Part shown: positions 33,797-45,523 of the stretch, piece by piece
Position numbering within the stretch: the stretch's first letter is position 1
How the letters are laid out: every line of letters begins with the position of its first letter
Assembly (NCBI GenBank): GCA_036186865.1
Contig: AP025069.1
Coordinates: forward strand, 5,111,631 to 5,175,630
Length of the DNA: 64,000 nucleotides
DNA from: Eustoma russellianum
Lineage: Eukaryota; Streptophyta; Magnoliopsida; Gentianales; Gentianaceae
Direction: 5' to 3'
The notes under the pieces: model-generated
What the model saw: only the letters and a program-made list of their open reading frames with translations
Databases searched by the model: none
What the model was told of the DNA's origin: nothing
Translations under genes and position numbers: made by a program

Positions 33797-34990
33797 TTAG
33801 TCTTTAGATTCTTTGACTTTGTCTCCTTCTTGCATTCCTTGCAATTTTTCCTCGTTGGATACGAAGTAGACTTGAGCTTCCTCAGTGTCGGAATTTGAGT
33901 CAGATGAGTCTTTCCATGTGCTCACCTTCATTGCTCGTTTGCCTTTCCTTGACTTGGTCTCCTTATCCTTTGATTTTTGCATCTCCTTGTCTTGTTTATT
34001 GTTATTATTATTGTTGTTGTTTTCATTTTTCTTTGTCGGACAATCATAAGAGATGTGTCCTCTTTTACCACATTCATAACATTTTAACTCTTTATTATAC
34101 CATTTATTGTTATTAGAGTTATTTTTCCTAGGTTAAAAAGAAGAAAAAGAAAAAGAAGATCGTTGTCTATTCTTATTAGGAAGTTTAAAAAACTTTCTAA
34201 GTTTTCTAGCTATCAATATCAAGTCATCGTCTAATTCATTTTCACTATTACTATCATCATTATTTGCATGTGATTCAGTTGATTTGAAAGTTATAGACTT
34301 ACCGGATGACTTAGATGACTCAGACTTCCGTTGGTTTAGTTTTACCTCGTATACTCTAAGTGAACCGATCAATTCATCAATCTTAGTGATAGACTTTGTC
34401 TCCTCGATTGTAGTTACCTTTGGATCCCATTCAGCAGGAAGGCTTCACAGCACCTTTTGAACCTTTTCATTGTTCGAGAATGATTTGCCTAAAGCTTCAA
34501 GGGCATTGAAAATGTTAGTAATCCTCAAATCTATAGATGTTATGGATTCTTTTGGTAACATCTTGAAAGATTCAAGATCAGACATAAGCATGTTTATTTT
34601 TGACTCTTTTACCCCTCTTGTACCTTTATGCTTTAATACTAGAGATTTCCACATATATGTGCACTTGTGCAATTCGAAACATATACTGCTTCAGAAGTCG
34701 TTATTCCGTTTAACAATAATTTCATAGCCTTAGCATTCATGGACAATTTCTTTTTATCTTCCGATGACCATTCACTTTTATATTTTTCAACCTCTTGAGT
34801 GAATCCACTAACTTGTACAATTTTCATTGGAATGTACGGCTCATCTTCAACTATAGACCATAAATCAATGTCTATAGCCATTAAGAATAGCCTCATTCTA
34901 AGTTTCAAATAAACAAAATTATTACCATTAAAAAGAGGAGGACGTTGTGTACATACCTTCCAACTCACCTTTGTGAGAGACTATGGCCAT
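33797..34990 (-). pseudogene. C2 gag, frameshifted
   Basis: The likely start is ATG at 34990 (MAIVSHKGELEGM). One base change near 34945 moves to the frame of QRPPLFNGNNFVYLKLRM and LFLMAIDIDLWSIVEDEP. The UBN2-type core follows (MNAKAMKLLLNGI, WKSLVLKHKGTRGVKESKI, ALGKSFSNNEKVQKVL) with further frame changes at about 34650 and 34440. The zinc knuckle CYECGKRGHISYDC at about 34041-34085 is intact. A lysine/serine-rich tail continues to about 33797. Confidence 0.87.
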
Positions 34991-35098
34991 TGTATGTACC
35001 TTTAATCTGAGATTAGCATGCTACAAAGAGTTATTGTTTCTTGGCCTTGTGTTGTTTGTACGGTGTTGAATCTTGCTTCTTTGAGTGGTGTAGACCTG

Positions 35099-35110
35099 TC
35101 TCAGATACCA
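35099..35110 (-). other. C2 primer binding site, variant
   Basis: The minus strand reads TGGTATCTGAGAC two bases inside LTR-b. It differs from the TGGTATCAGAGC of all other elements here at the eighth base and has an extra base near the end. It probably still represents an initiator-Met site or its decayed form. Confidence 0.78.
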
Positions 35111-35112
35111 AT

Positions 35113-37504
35113 TGTTGGACCGTGCACCTACAATAAACACCACTAGAGGGAGGGGTGAATAGTGGTTAGCGGAAATTACACTACTACCCTTGATAAAAAT
35201 CCCTTTTAAAAACAGAATCCGAGACTACCTCAGATTCAGAACCCGTTTTTGAAAAATTCAAAACTTAGTGTACACAACTTCAAAAATTATGAAACTTTCG
35301 AGAAATTAACTTCAATGTCTTGAACAGACTCTTTCCAGAAAAGAGATCAAAATAAGATCGTTTGACCCTTCAAACAAATAAAAAGATTCAGATGGTCAAT
35401 CTGGACAGAATTGGGCAGAATGTTGCTGAAATTGAAAAACGTGTTTCTCTTTGAATACTTAATCAAAAGGTTAAACTTTATGTCAAAAACTCCTTTGGAT
35501 GTCTAGTTGATGTTTCCAAAAGGTACTGACCTTAAACAAATCTTGATTAAAACAGAATTCAAGTTTTCTAACTGGTCAGATTGCAGCCAGATTGGAGCAA
35601 TTATCTTGCTAAGATTGAAAGACTAACTTTCTCTTGCTCAAATCAAGTAATTCTTGTTGCAAATGAAAGCTAAACGTCAGAAGTATAACTCCACCAAAAA
35701 TCAAAAATTTTTAAAGTGTTTAGCTATTTTTTCAAAACGTGAGAAGTTGTATGAAAACTGCAGTGAAAACGGGTAGAATGCAGAAATATAGAAACAAGAC
35801 AAGAACACCGAGAATTTATCCTGGTTCGGTTAATGTGACCTACTCCAGTCTCAAGGAACACCTTTCCTTAGATTTCACTATGGTATGAATCAACTTACAA
35901 CAAGAACTAAGCTTGATCCTTGGGTTATACACCAACCCTATTCAAGACTTGGATGAACACCTTCTATGCAATACTTAGTTGCAACACCTCTACCACCTAT
36001 TGATGTAGCCTTATAGAATTGGATAATCAATCTTACAAATGAAGCTCAAGAGGCTTTTAGCTCTCCAACAAAAACAACAAGAACATCTTTGCTACAAAGA
36101 ATGGAACAAGAATGACAAGAAGAAGATAGCTAGACAAATCAACAAATGCTTTCAAGTGAACTTCAAGTGTGTTTCATCTTCTTCACCATTGCCTCCTATT
36201 TATAGTGTGAATTGAGTCTTGTAGATAAGAATGTACATGTGTCACCATATTCATCATCAAGTCCAAGTTGTCTTCACATCATTTGTTGGCCTTGTACACT
36301 TGGCAACATAAAGCAAAATAATTGGTCCACATTGGCACAATAATGCTGGCTGAATTTTACACAAACATGACTTGGAATTTTGCTTGAAAAGTGAAGATAA
36401 TGCTAAAGGATAATGCCACCAAGATACCCTCAACTCCTTGCAAAAGAATAGGGCATGTGAAGGCTCCATTTGACTTCAAAAATTCTGGTGAAAACAGTCA
36501 TATGGTCGTTGCCTTTGAATTTGAATTTTCCTAGTTGGCAATTTTGCCAACTAGCTCCTTTTTGGTTGGTCCACTCGTCACCAAGTCATAAAATGAATAA
36601 TATATCACTTCCACCTGAATATGGACGTTTTTGAACATATATAGAAGTATACCAACTCAGATTTTTTAAAAAAAAATAACCAAATAATGATTGACAAGAT
36701 TATGTCAACATGTAACACCAATATTCCCATAATTTCTTCTTGCATGTTGTGACCATTTCCACACCTTTAACATCATTAAATTCTCTGTAAAATGATGATA
36801 AATTTAATCCAATAATATATAGAAGAGAGTCTTCAAGAAAAAAATAGAATGTGACATCACAACTCGTCACATATCCTACTATAGTCAATATTATCATCAT
36901 GTGAGAGAATAAGATAAATAACCACCATATAATCTTCAAAATAATCACAACTCAGCTCCAGAATGAAGGTAAAAATATACTCAAGAGATTCTTTGAGTGA
37001 AAATACCAAAAATACCCTCAGGGATAAAATGACCAAAATGTCCCTGGTGAGAGAAACTCCAGAAATGACCCTGATGGTCAGAAATAGTCATAATATCATC
37101 TTTGTCATGATAAATAAGATGAAAATAAGTCCTTGATATATATCCACCATATTATGTTCCTACAAAACTCAAAATACCAATTTTGCCCTTTTCATAATAA
37201 GTTTCAGAATTTGTCTCTGACCTACATCGATCGATCGAACTGAGGGCTCGATGTACATCGATCGATCGATGTGTCTCAGGTTTAGAGATCGATGTCTCAC
37301 AGTAAGCTCTTGAACTTTCAGTGCCTTACATAGATCGATCGATGTGAGAGATCGAAGTACATCGATCGATCGAAGTGCAACAACCTGAGAGATCGATGTC
37401 AATTTTTTCAACTTTTAACCACATATAACACCATGTGTGACATTTTTATGTATTCACCACTTAAAATCATGACTTTGAAAATTATCCAAACATATTTCTC
37501 AACA
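35113..37504 (-). repeat. C2 LTR-b (shared middle LTR, 2392 bp)
   Basis: The ends are TGTTGAGAAATATG and GGTGCACGGTCCAACA on the minus strand. On its low-coordinate side it has the primer site of copy 1, and on its high side the polypurine tract of copy 2. It therefore serves both internal regions. It lacks roughly 200 bp present in LTR-a (around 30055-30250). CGATCGAT motifs lie at 37224-37400. Confidence 0.92.
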
Positions 37505-37902
37505 TTCTCCCCCTTTTGGATGATTTTCAAAATAACCTAACATGATTTTAATGTCACAACTCATTACCAATTGTTTATCATAAATCTACCAGTTTTAAAC
37601 CAATTGAATTGCTTTGAAAACCTCATCATTTACCAATTGTTTCACCAAATCTGTACCAATTGTTTTAGAAATCAATTACCAACCAATTACTAATTGTTTT
37701 CAAACTCTCAATTCTCATGTCTTTAACATATGTGTTCATGTGCTCCCCCTCAAATCATACTCTCCCCCTTAACGTATGCTCAAAAATTTATACCGATTGA
37801 AACTTAGCTTATTATTCAACCAACCAAATCATGACTTACCAACTAAAATCATGTTCTTATTCTATCTCCCTTTTTATTTTGCAAATCATGCAAAAGATGG
37901 AA

Positions 37903-39545
37903 CTATGCAATGGTATCGTAAGTTATCATACCTAACTTGGCTCGTAAGTTTTCAAAATTGGATTGATTAAGGGGTTTGGTGAAGATATCAGCTATGTGGT
38001 GATCAGTTCTTATATGAGTTATAACTATGTCCTCATTTTGAACATGATCTCGAAGGAAATGGTATCTTACCTCAATGTGTTTGGCTTTAGAATGAAGCAC
38101 TAGATTCCGAGAAAGATTGATCGCACTTGTGCTATCGTAGAAAATTGGAATGTTATTCATTTTAATGCCAAAATCACTAAGTTGTTGTTTAAGCCAAAGT
38201 ATTTGGGTAGTGCATAAACTCAAGGCTATATACTCGGCTTCAGTGGTAGAAAGAGCTACACTAGATTGCTTTTTAGAAAACCAAGAGATCAAGTTGGTTC
38301 CTATGAATTGACACGTACCGCTAGTGGATTTTCTATCTAATTTGCAACCACCATAATCAGCATCACTATATGCGTATAATTCCAACTTAGCTTTCTATCA
38401 TACCAAAGTCCTAAGTGAGGTGTGTGTTTAAGATATCTAAAGATCTTTTTCACTGCATTGTAACGAGATACCTTAGGACAAGATTGAAACCTAGCACACA
38501 TACACACACTAAACATGATGTCAGGTCTTGATGCAGTTAAATATAACAATGAGCCAATCATAAACCTATGAAGTGTGTCATCAAAAGGTTTACCGTTTTC
38601 ATCTTTGTCTAGTTTGGTGCTCACGCTCATAGGTGTAGATGTTGGTTTCAACTTTTCAAAGCCAAACTTCTTAATTATATCATTGATATACTTAAGTTGG
38701 CTAATGTGGATTCCTTAAGGGGTTTATTTGATTTGAAGCCCTAATAAGTAGTTCAGTTCTCCAACCATTGACATTTCAAATTCAGACTTCATAGACTCTT
38801 CGAAGTCTTTTACTAAGATAGGGTTGGTTGAACCAAAGATTATATCATCTACGTATATTTGCACTATTAACAAGTCGTTATCTTTTCTTCTTAGGTATAA
38901 TGTGTTGTCTATAGTTCCCCTTTGATAATTATTTGCAATAAGGAAATTTGCTAATCTATCATACCAAGCCCTTGGAGCTTGTTTCAAACCATATAGAGCT
39001 TTCTTAAGCTTGTAAACATGGTTAGGATTCCTTGGATCTTCAAATATGGGGGGGGGGTTGTTTCACGAACACCTCTTCTTGGATGTATCCATTCAAGAAC
39101 GCACTATTGATATCCATTTGGAAGAGTTTGATGTTGCTTAAACTTGCAATCGCAAGTAACAATCTAATTTCTTCTAGTCGTGCAACGGGTGCAAAGGTTT
39201 CTTCATAATCTATTCCTTCTTGTTGATTATAACCATGTGCGACTAACCTAGCCTTATTTCATATGATGTTTCCTTGTTCATCCATTTTATTTCTAAAGAC
39301 CCATTTGGTTCCTATTATAGACTTGTTTTCAGGTTTATGTACTAAGTTCCACACGTTGTTCCTTGTAAATTGATTCAATTCCTTATGCATGGCATTTATC
39401 CATGATATATCACCTAAGACTTCCATTAAATTCTTAGATTTGTTGATACCAAATGTTCTAGATGATCAAGTACATGTTCAAATAATCTATCATCATCATC
39501 AAACATATTTTCAACATTATTTTCTTGTTTATGTTGAGTTTTATC
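37903..39545 (-). pseudogene. C2 reverse transcriptase and RNase H (copy 2), truncated
   Basis: This is the second copy of pol, nearly identical to 30952-32600. It retains YVDDIIFGST (intact catalytic YVDD), SDADYGGCKLDRKSTSG, LSTTEAEYIAL and IADIFTKPLNQ, with the same frame changes as copy 1. At about 39545 the integrase C-terminal sequence breaks off and LTR sequence begins. The rest of integrase, protease, gag, primer site and the inner part of the LTR are missing. The missing length, judged from copy 1, is about 3.5 kb. Confidence 0.9.
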
Positions 39546-40964
39546 AACAAATCAACAAATGCTTTCAAATGAGCTTCAACTGTGTTTCATCTTTGTCACC
39601 ATTGCCTCCTATTTATAGTATGAATTGAGTCTTGTAGATAAGAAAGCACATGTGTCACCATCTTCATTATCAAGTCCAAGTTGTCTTCACATCATTGGTT
39701 GGCCTTGTACACTTGGCAACATAAAGCAAAATAATTGGTCCACCTTGTCACAATAATGCTAGCCGAATTTTACACAAAAATGACTCGGACTTTTGCTTGA
39801 AAAGTGATGATAATGCTAAGGAATAATGCCATCAAGATACCCTCAACTCCTTGCAAAAGAATAGGGCATGTGAAGGCTCCATTTGACTTCAAAAATTCTG
39901 GTGAAAACAGCCATATGGCCGTTGCCTGTGAATTTGAATTTTCCTAGTTGGAAATTTTGCCAACTAGCTCTTTTTTTTGTTGGTCCACTTGTCACCAAGT
40001 CATAAAATGAATAATATATCACCTCCACCTTAATATGGACGTTTTTGAACATATATAGAAGTATATATAATGTGAAAGAAATAGAATGTGAGATCACAAC
40101 TCGTCACATATCCTGCTACAGTCAATATTATCATCATGTGAGAGAATAAGATAAATAACCACCATATAATCTTCAAATAATCACAACTCAACTCCAGAAT
40201 GAAGATAAAAATATACTCAAGAGATTCCTTGAGTGAAAATACCAAAAATACCCTCAGGGGTAAAATGACCAAAATGTCCCTGGTGAGAGAAACTCCAGAA
40301 ATGACCCTGATGGTCAGAAATAGTCATAATATCATCTTTGTCATGATAAATAAGATGAAAATAAGTCCTTGATATATATCCACCATATCATGTTACTAAA
40401 AAACTCAAAATACTAATTTTGCCCTTTTTGGTAAGTTATAGAAACTTCCAAGGCTCATTAGTCACAATGCATTTATAATCATCAAAAACACATAATAATC
40501 ACATAATGAACATATATAAAACATGTACAAATGAAAACAACCACTTTATCACATTTTAGAAAAATATTTCTAAAAACCCTAGACATCGATCGATCGAAGT
40601 GCATTAGCTTCAGAGATCGTTGTCTCACAATAAGTTTCAGAATTTGTCTCTGACCTACATCGATCGATCGAACTGAGGGCTCGATGTACATCGATCGATC
40701 GATGTGTCTCAGGTTTAGAGATCGATGTCTCACAGTAAGGTCTTGAACTTTCACTGCCTTACATAGATCGATCGATGTGAGGGATCGAAGTACATCGATC
40801 GATCGAAGTACATCGATCGATCGAAGTGCAACAACCTGAGAGATCGATGTCAACTTTTTCAACTTTTTCAACTTTTAACCACATATAACTCCATGTGTGA
40901 CATTTTTATGCATTCACCACTTAAAATCATGACTTTGAAAATTATTCAAACATATTTCTCAACA
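39546..40964 (-). repeat. C2 LTR-c (partial)
   Basis: This is the outer LTR of the array. The minus-strand start TGTTGAGAAATATG is at 40964, next to the TSD ctttg. The inner end is cut at about 39546 at a point equivalent to 36133 in LTR-b. It has the CGATCGAT cluster at 40582-40850 and another internal deletion of about 180 bp near 40065. Confidence 0.9.
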
Positions 40965-42496
40965 CTTTGTTCATATAAATAGTAGTGAAATATGATTTAA
41001 GACGCCTATGTCATTTTATTTCTATTTAGATACCTCCATCTGACTAGTGGCTATTCAAGACGCAAGTTATCATATCCGTCATGTGTCATTATCTTCGTTT
41101 AATACCATAGATGTTAGTTTATAATTGCTCATGGAGTACTTACTTGGTCAGGTTTTGACGAAGGAGCTTGCTAGAGAAAAAATGGTCAGAGATGAAGACA
41201 AGAGATGTAAAGACATGGAGGAGGAAAAAGTGAAAATTAAGAGTAGAGAAGAAGGGGAAGTCGAAGAATAATGAATGTGAGGAAGAGACGAAAGTGGCAG
41301 CAGTTTTGATCCGAAATTTTTGGGGGTGATAAACATATTCCTATGGAGGATTCTGGTTCTCTGAAATCGAGGCGTATTACGGTTGTTGTCGCTTTAGGAT
41401 TTACTCAGGGAATCTCATTATTGATGCCTACTGAGTAACCACTCAGAAACTAATATGCTAGAGGCATGCAACAACAAAACAATCAGGATTTTTTTCCTTA
41501 CCAGAGATTAGTCTTCCTCTCCTGATCAACAAAGATGATTTGAACGCATTTGACAAAGACAAAAATCCAACACCCTACAAAACGACAAGTATAATTGACT
41601 TGGTCCTCTACAGTTGAAGTTATTTGAACCTATCAGGTGTAGGTCACTTAGGATTCATCAGCTACTTAACTTCAATGACACAATCAAGTCGGCACGGCCT
41701 AGGGGACGTAGGACGCCCCTTCGGCTTTGACAATGACCTCAGGTCAGCATCTACCAATCTTATTCAGAGGCATCAAAGGCTAGTCACCTTGGCCTCAAAC
41801 ATCACCTCGGCTGCAGCGAGCACCTCGTCCATGACCAGCATGTAAGCCATGTCCTGGTACATAAAGTATTCCAGGTCAGCTTGGCTAAAGAGACATCTGT
41901 TACACAAGCAGCTTTATCATGTAACTCGACATGTGGTGCCACTTGACAGCCATGCACAAGTAAGACAGAACACATGGCATCACCCATGACCCTTGGACAT
42001 GCATTTGCTCGCCACAACATACAGAAGAGCAAAGACACGCCAATAGAAGGCATATTCAATTGAATAAAAGAATATTCATCTCGAATAACGAAGAGAGACA
42101 AGTTTCTTTATTATTACAACCTATGCAAAATTCCAAACATAGTTAAACTCGTAACTGACTTACGTAGCTGAGGGTTTTACCCAGAATAACAACTCCATGA
42201 CTTCTAACGTTGTTGAATTACGCATGTTTTTTGCATCCACTATTGTAAATTTTATATTTAGATCATCTTTGGTCCAAGTCAAAGATCCGACTTTGCCATG
42301 AAAAGATAGATCCAATAGGGAGGAACCTTTGCAATATTTGGTGGTTGATAAATATCATCGGCATTAGACTCGATTTGATTGGGAATATGATCTTAAACTC
42401 TCAATTGCAGGATTTCGTTTGCTTAATCTCAGAGAAGTTGTCTTTCTCCCTCTCAATTGCAGGATTTCATATTTTACTTCACTTGAGGTCTCCTCT
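40965..42496. other. Non-coding DNA, no gene recognised
   Basis: It begins with the right C2 TSD (ctttg). No convincing ORF is seen. The part at about 41640-42100 is relatively GC-rich and may be an old LTR remnant, but no boundaries were found. Confidence 0.5.
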
Positions 42497-42700
42497 GATC
42501 TCATCCGCCACGGTAAAAAGAATAATAACAACTTCTAACAATAAAAAGATTCTGCCAATGGGGAATACCAACTTCCGTTGATCCAACTGTTCGAGTTTGA
42601 TCTCAACCGCCACGGTAAAAAGAATAACAACAACTACCAACAATAAAAAGATTCTGCCAATGGGGAGTACCAACTGCCGTTGATCCAACCGTTCATCCTG
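42497..42700. repeat. Tandem duplication, 2 x 102 bp
   Basis: Two copies begin GATCTCA(T/A)CCGCCACGG at 42497 and 42599. Both contain AAAGATTCTGCCAATGGGGA and CCGTTGATCCAAC. They differ at only a few positions. Confidence 0.9.
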
Positions 42701-43070
42701 CTCGAATCCTCTCATTGAAGGTTCTGGAAACTCTTTATCGAAAATACAAACATAAAGAAAAGGTTCTGGAATGTCTATGAAAGATCCGTCCTAACTGTGT
42801 GATCTCTTTATCTTAGTAATATTATGCGTTAATTGCCAAAAATCTCCTCAATATTAGGGCATTCGTCTATAACTTCTTTTATCTTTTTTTTTTTAAAAAA
42901 AAAAGACTAAGTAGGATTAAGGCGGTTGGTCTCCTTTTTCCGTTAAAATTATCGATTAAATTATGAATTGTCCGTTATATCCTTAAAATATACAGATTTC
43001 ATAACAGATGACATGTCCTAACTGCAGAAACAACCTCTTGCATAAATTATAGAATGAGACTGGTACATTA
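42701..43070. other. Non-coding AT-rich DNA
   Basis: No gene seen. It includes a T/A homopolymer run near 42888-42904 that could form a short stem. Confidence 0.5.
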
Positions 43071-43275
43071 GATCGTGCACAAAGTGTAAGGTAAGCTGTA
43101 GAGGGTAAGCTGTGTACAGCAGCTTTAGAAGTTAAGTTCGAGCCGTGGAAACAGTATTTAAAAGTTGAGTTCGAGTTGTGGAAACAGTATTTTGCACAAA
43201 GTATAAGGTAAGGCTGCGTAAAGCAGACCGTACACAAAGTGTAAAGTAAACTGCGTACAGCAGATTGCGAAGTGA
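43071..43275 (+). repeat. SINE-like remnants, repeated
   Basis: This stretch repeats pieces of a plant tRNA-derived SINE body: GTTCGAGCCGTGGAAACAG, then GTTCGAGTTGTGGAAACAG (B-box like), each followed by GCACAAAGTGTAAGGTAAG or similar. At least two partial copies are scrambled together. Ends and TSDs are not resolved. Confidence 0.6.
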
Positions 43276-43683
43276 TTAGGCTCATTTCCGCATTATGAAC
43301 AAACACAACAGTCTATTGCACTCGAAACGCCTTTTATTCAGATTTCAGAACTCCATTCTTTTAATTTTCAGGTCTAACACACCAGTCTCACCCTATCCAT
43401 CGTCGCCTCTCTCACCGGTGCTCCCCTCCCTGCTGCCGCCAAATGGAATAGTGGATGGTTGGTGGGGGTAGATAAGCTGGAGAAGACGGTAAGAATTGAA
43501 AAATTATGCTTTTCTTTATTTGAATTTTTTTTAATCGTTGAAGATACTACTGTATCCTTGATAAGGTGTAGGTAATATAATTGAAAGTAAAAATTAAGTT
43601 TTTCTTTCTTTGTTTTTAATTTTTAATGTTGCAGTTCATACTATATTCATATTAAGGTGTGGAATAATATAATTGACGGTGGT
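43276..43683. other. Non-coding DNA, no gene recognised
   Basis: No ORF of note. A short GC-richer segment at 43376-43490 is followed by a GTAAGAATT donor-like site, but no coding frame supports an exon. Confidence 0.4.
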
Positions 43684-43790
43684 CACGGTTTCGAGTCACA
43701 AAAAACCTCTTGCATAAAAAAATGCAAGGTAGAACTGCATCGCAAAATGGCTCTTCCCTAAACCCTGCGCAAACAAAAAAGTCAAGTACA
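43684..43790 (+). repeat. SINE remnant
   Basis: GGTTTCGAGTCAC resembles a pol III B box and is followed by CCTCTTGCATAAA, an AAGGTAGAACTGC stretch (compare AAGGTAAGGCTGCG) and GCTCTTCCCTAAACCCTGCG. This is the layout of the tRNA-derived SINEs common in eudicots. No TSD was identified. Confidence 0.6.
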
Positions 43791-43840
43791 TCGATAACGT
43801 CCTTTTTAAGTTTTATTTATGCTTCTCATCTTCATCTCAA

Positions 43841-44171
43841 ACATGCACGTTCCGCCGCAATTCTAGTGTCTTATGTGTGTGTCCATGTATGTGGGTAGAA
43901 GTTAAAACTACCGGTTCAGATCTAGGGAGGTCAACAGTGAGACAAAATATGAAACCTTCAATCACGCGTCGCTATGTGTACAAACTGTTCTTTTAAAAAA
44001 AAATTAAATCGCTAGTCAATTTGTACACGTAGCGGCGCGTGATTATAAGCCTCATATTTTGCCTCACCGTTGGTCTCCCCATATATAAACCCTTACAGTG
44101 CTACGTGCACGTTCAGCTGCAATTCTAATGTCTTATGTTTGTCCATGTATGTGCCTGGAAGTTAAAACTAC
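43841..44171. repeat. About 70-bp direct repeats flanking a fold-back hairpin
   Basis: Segment 43841-43912 is repeated with changes at about 44103-44171; the shared core includes GTCCATGTATGTG and GAAGTTAAAACTAC. A 156-bp inverted repeat lies between them. Confidence 0.8.
43925..44080. repeat. Fold-back (MITE-like) hairpin
   Basis: The left arm GGGAGGTCAACAGTGAGACA continues through an ATATGAAACCTTCAATCACGC part. It pairs with the right arm ending GCCTCACCGTTGGTCTCCC with a few mismatches over about 60 bp. The loop is about 35 bp and A/T-rich. No clear short TSD is seen. Confidence 0.8.
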
Positions 44172-44175
44172 AGTG

Positions 44176-44660
44176 CCACCACACCTCAAAATTTAATTCC
44201 ATGTTCGAGTTTAAGTAGATTTCAACTATGATCCACAGAATAAAAGATAAATAAAAATATTGTGAATTTACTCATGTAATGCAAGTATTCAATATTATAT
44301 TCTTATTTGCCTCATTGAATGTGTTGTCCTTCATTTTAAGCGTTAATAGCACAATACAACTCTGTCTGTAGATAACAAAAATCCTATTTCATGTAAATAA
44401 AAATAATATGCAAAGAATGAACAACAATGATGTATCAAGATGGATTTCCCTATCTATTTGAGCCTAACCTTACAAGTCTTTTAATTTAAATTTGGAATTC
44501 TTTTTCACAACCTTATTGATGGAAAATCAATTTTTTTTAAAAAAATATCCAATGCGACTAAGTGCACGTGGATATTTGCATCTCTTTCGCAAATCGACGC
44601 TCTACACCATTGCTGACCGATTCAAGATCGATGATCCTACAGCTAGTGTTACTCGGCGAG
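44176..44660. other. Non-coding AT-rich DNA
   Basis: No credible gene, RNA gene or element boundary was recognised in this stretch. Confidence 0.45.
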
Positions 44661-45042
44661 TAAGGTTAGAATTTTTGTCAAAATCAAAGAGCGTTTCAGG
44701 TGCACTAGACTCCTTAGAGAGGGACTGAGAGACCGAATCGCTGAGTGATCGTATCTACGTAATATTACTCTGCACTTCACTTTGTGCAAGATACTGCTTC
44801 CGCGGCTCGAACCCGGACTAGAATTTTTGTCGAAATTAAAGATCGTTTTCGGTGCACTAGACTCCCTCATTTACGCAGGGTCCAGAGAGGGACCGGATCG
44901 CTGGGTGATCGTATGTACGCAGCCTTACCCTGCACTTCACTTTGTGCAATAGACTGCTTCCGCGGCTCGAATCCGTCACCTCAATGTCACAAAACAACAA
45001 CCTTACCACCTGCTCCAAGGCCCGCCTTCTAATTTTTGTCAA
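44661..45042 (-). repeat. Two head-to-tail SINE copies (minus strand)
   Basis: On the minus strand the copy at about 45042-44817 reads GGTGGTAAGGTTG (A-box region), GGATTCGAGCCGCGG (B box), AGGGTAAGGCTGCGTAC and ends GACAAAAATTCTA. A second, more decayed copy at about 44818-44661 repeats the B box (GGGTTCGAGCCGCGG) and the same ending GACAAAAATTCTA. The order suggests a dimer or one SINE inserted at the tail of another. Confidence 0.75.
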
Positions 45043-45284
45043 AATTGGCATCTCTAAATCTCCAGTGGACTTGATTTGGACATGTGAATAGGGAGACAAG
45101 ATGGAGACTAAATCAAGTTCTGAAAGTTCTTTGCAGGCAGTTAACTATGAGAATTTCCCGATGCTTTCATGTAGATCATAAGGAGATAGATTGTCATCAT
45201 AGAGGAGTTAAAGACAATCAGAATGTGAGGGAAAAGGGAATGCTTGACGCTGACGCTGACGACAAAACATTGCATGAGCCGATG
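45043..45284. other. Non-coding interval before the SINE
   Basis: No intact gene. A weak similarity to the C-terminal part of LINE reverse transcriptases (FGHVNRE) was noted but is too short to annotate. Confidence 0.35.
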
Positions 45285-45300
45285 ACAAGGTTACTAGGTA

Positions 45301-45523
45301 AGAGGCCCGCAGGCGCAGCTCATCTGGTTCCGGAGGAGTAGATTTGTTACAAGGTGCAAGGTTCGAGCTCCGCAGACTGCAGTGTGGGTACAACATCTTC
45401 ATGCTCCAATGGGGCCTTGAGGGTGGGCTCCTTCTTAGCGGACCGCTGAGTATCTGATTTACGTCCTCTCAGCTGTCTCGTCGGGCTGGGGTGTGGGGCC
45501 CCTTACGTTGGGAAACTTTTGCT
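45301..45523 (+). mobile_element. SINE with perfect 16-bp target-site duplication
   Basis: This 223-bp insertion is flanked by identical 16-bp repeats ACAAGGTTACTAGGTA (45285-45300 and 45524-45539). The head AGAGGCCCGCAGGCGCAGCT matches a tRNA-like A-box region and AAGGTTCGAGCTCCGCAG carries a B box. These are the internal RNA polymerase III promoter parts of a tRNA-derived SINE. The 3' end is GAAACTTTTGCT, without a long poly(A). Confidence 0.85.

Larger units (their letters stand above)
27972..40964 (-). mobile_element. C2: Ty1/copia three-LTR tandem array
   Basis: On the minus strand the order is partial LTR (39546-40964), partial internal region (37505-39545), full LTR (35113-37504), full-length internal region (30554-35112) and full LTR (27972-30553). 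The whole is flanked by one 5-bp TSD, ctttg (27967-27971 and 40965-40969). The two internal regions share the same frameshifts in RT/RNase H, so a damaged element was duplicated. The RNase H is close to that of C1, so both belong to the SIRE/Maximus-like copia lineage. Confidence 0.93.

Noticed and set aside
41640..42100. Possible LTR or TRIM remnant
   Set aside because: The texture is LTR-like, but no TG/CA ends, primer site or duplication could be located.
43376..43490. Short GC-rich segment followed by GTAAGAATT, resembling a first exon
   Set aside because: No open frame of useful length begins there and no downstream exon could be found.
45043..45284. Possible LINE reverse-transcriptase tail (FGHVNRE)
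   Set aside because: The similarity spans only a few residues, needs a frame change, and has no supporting flanking domain.
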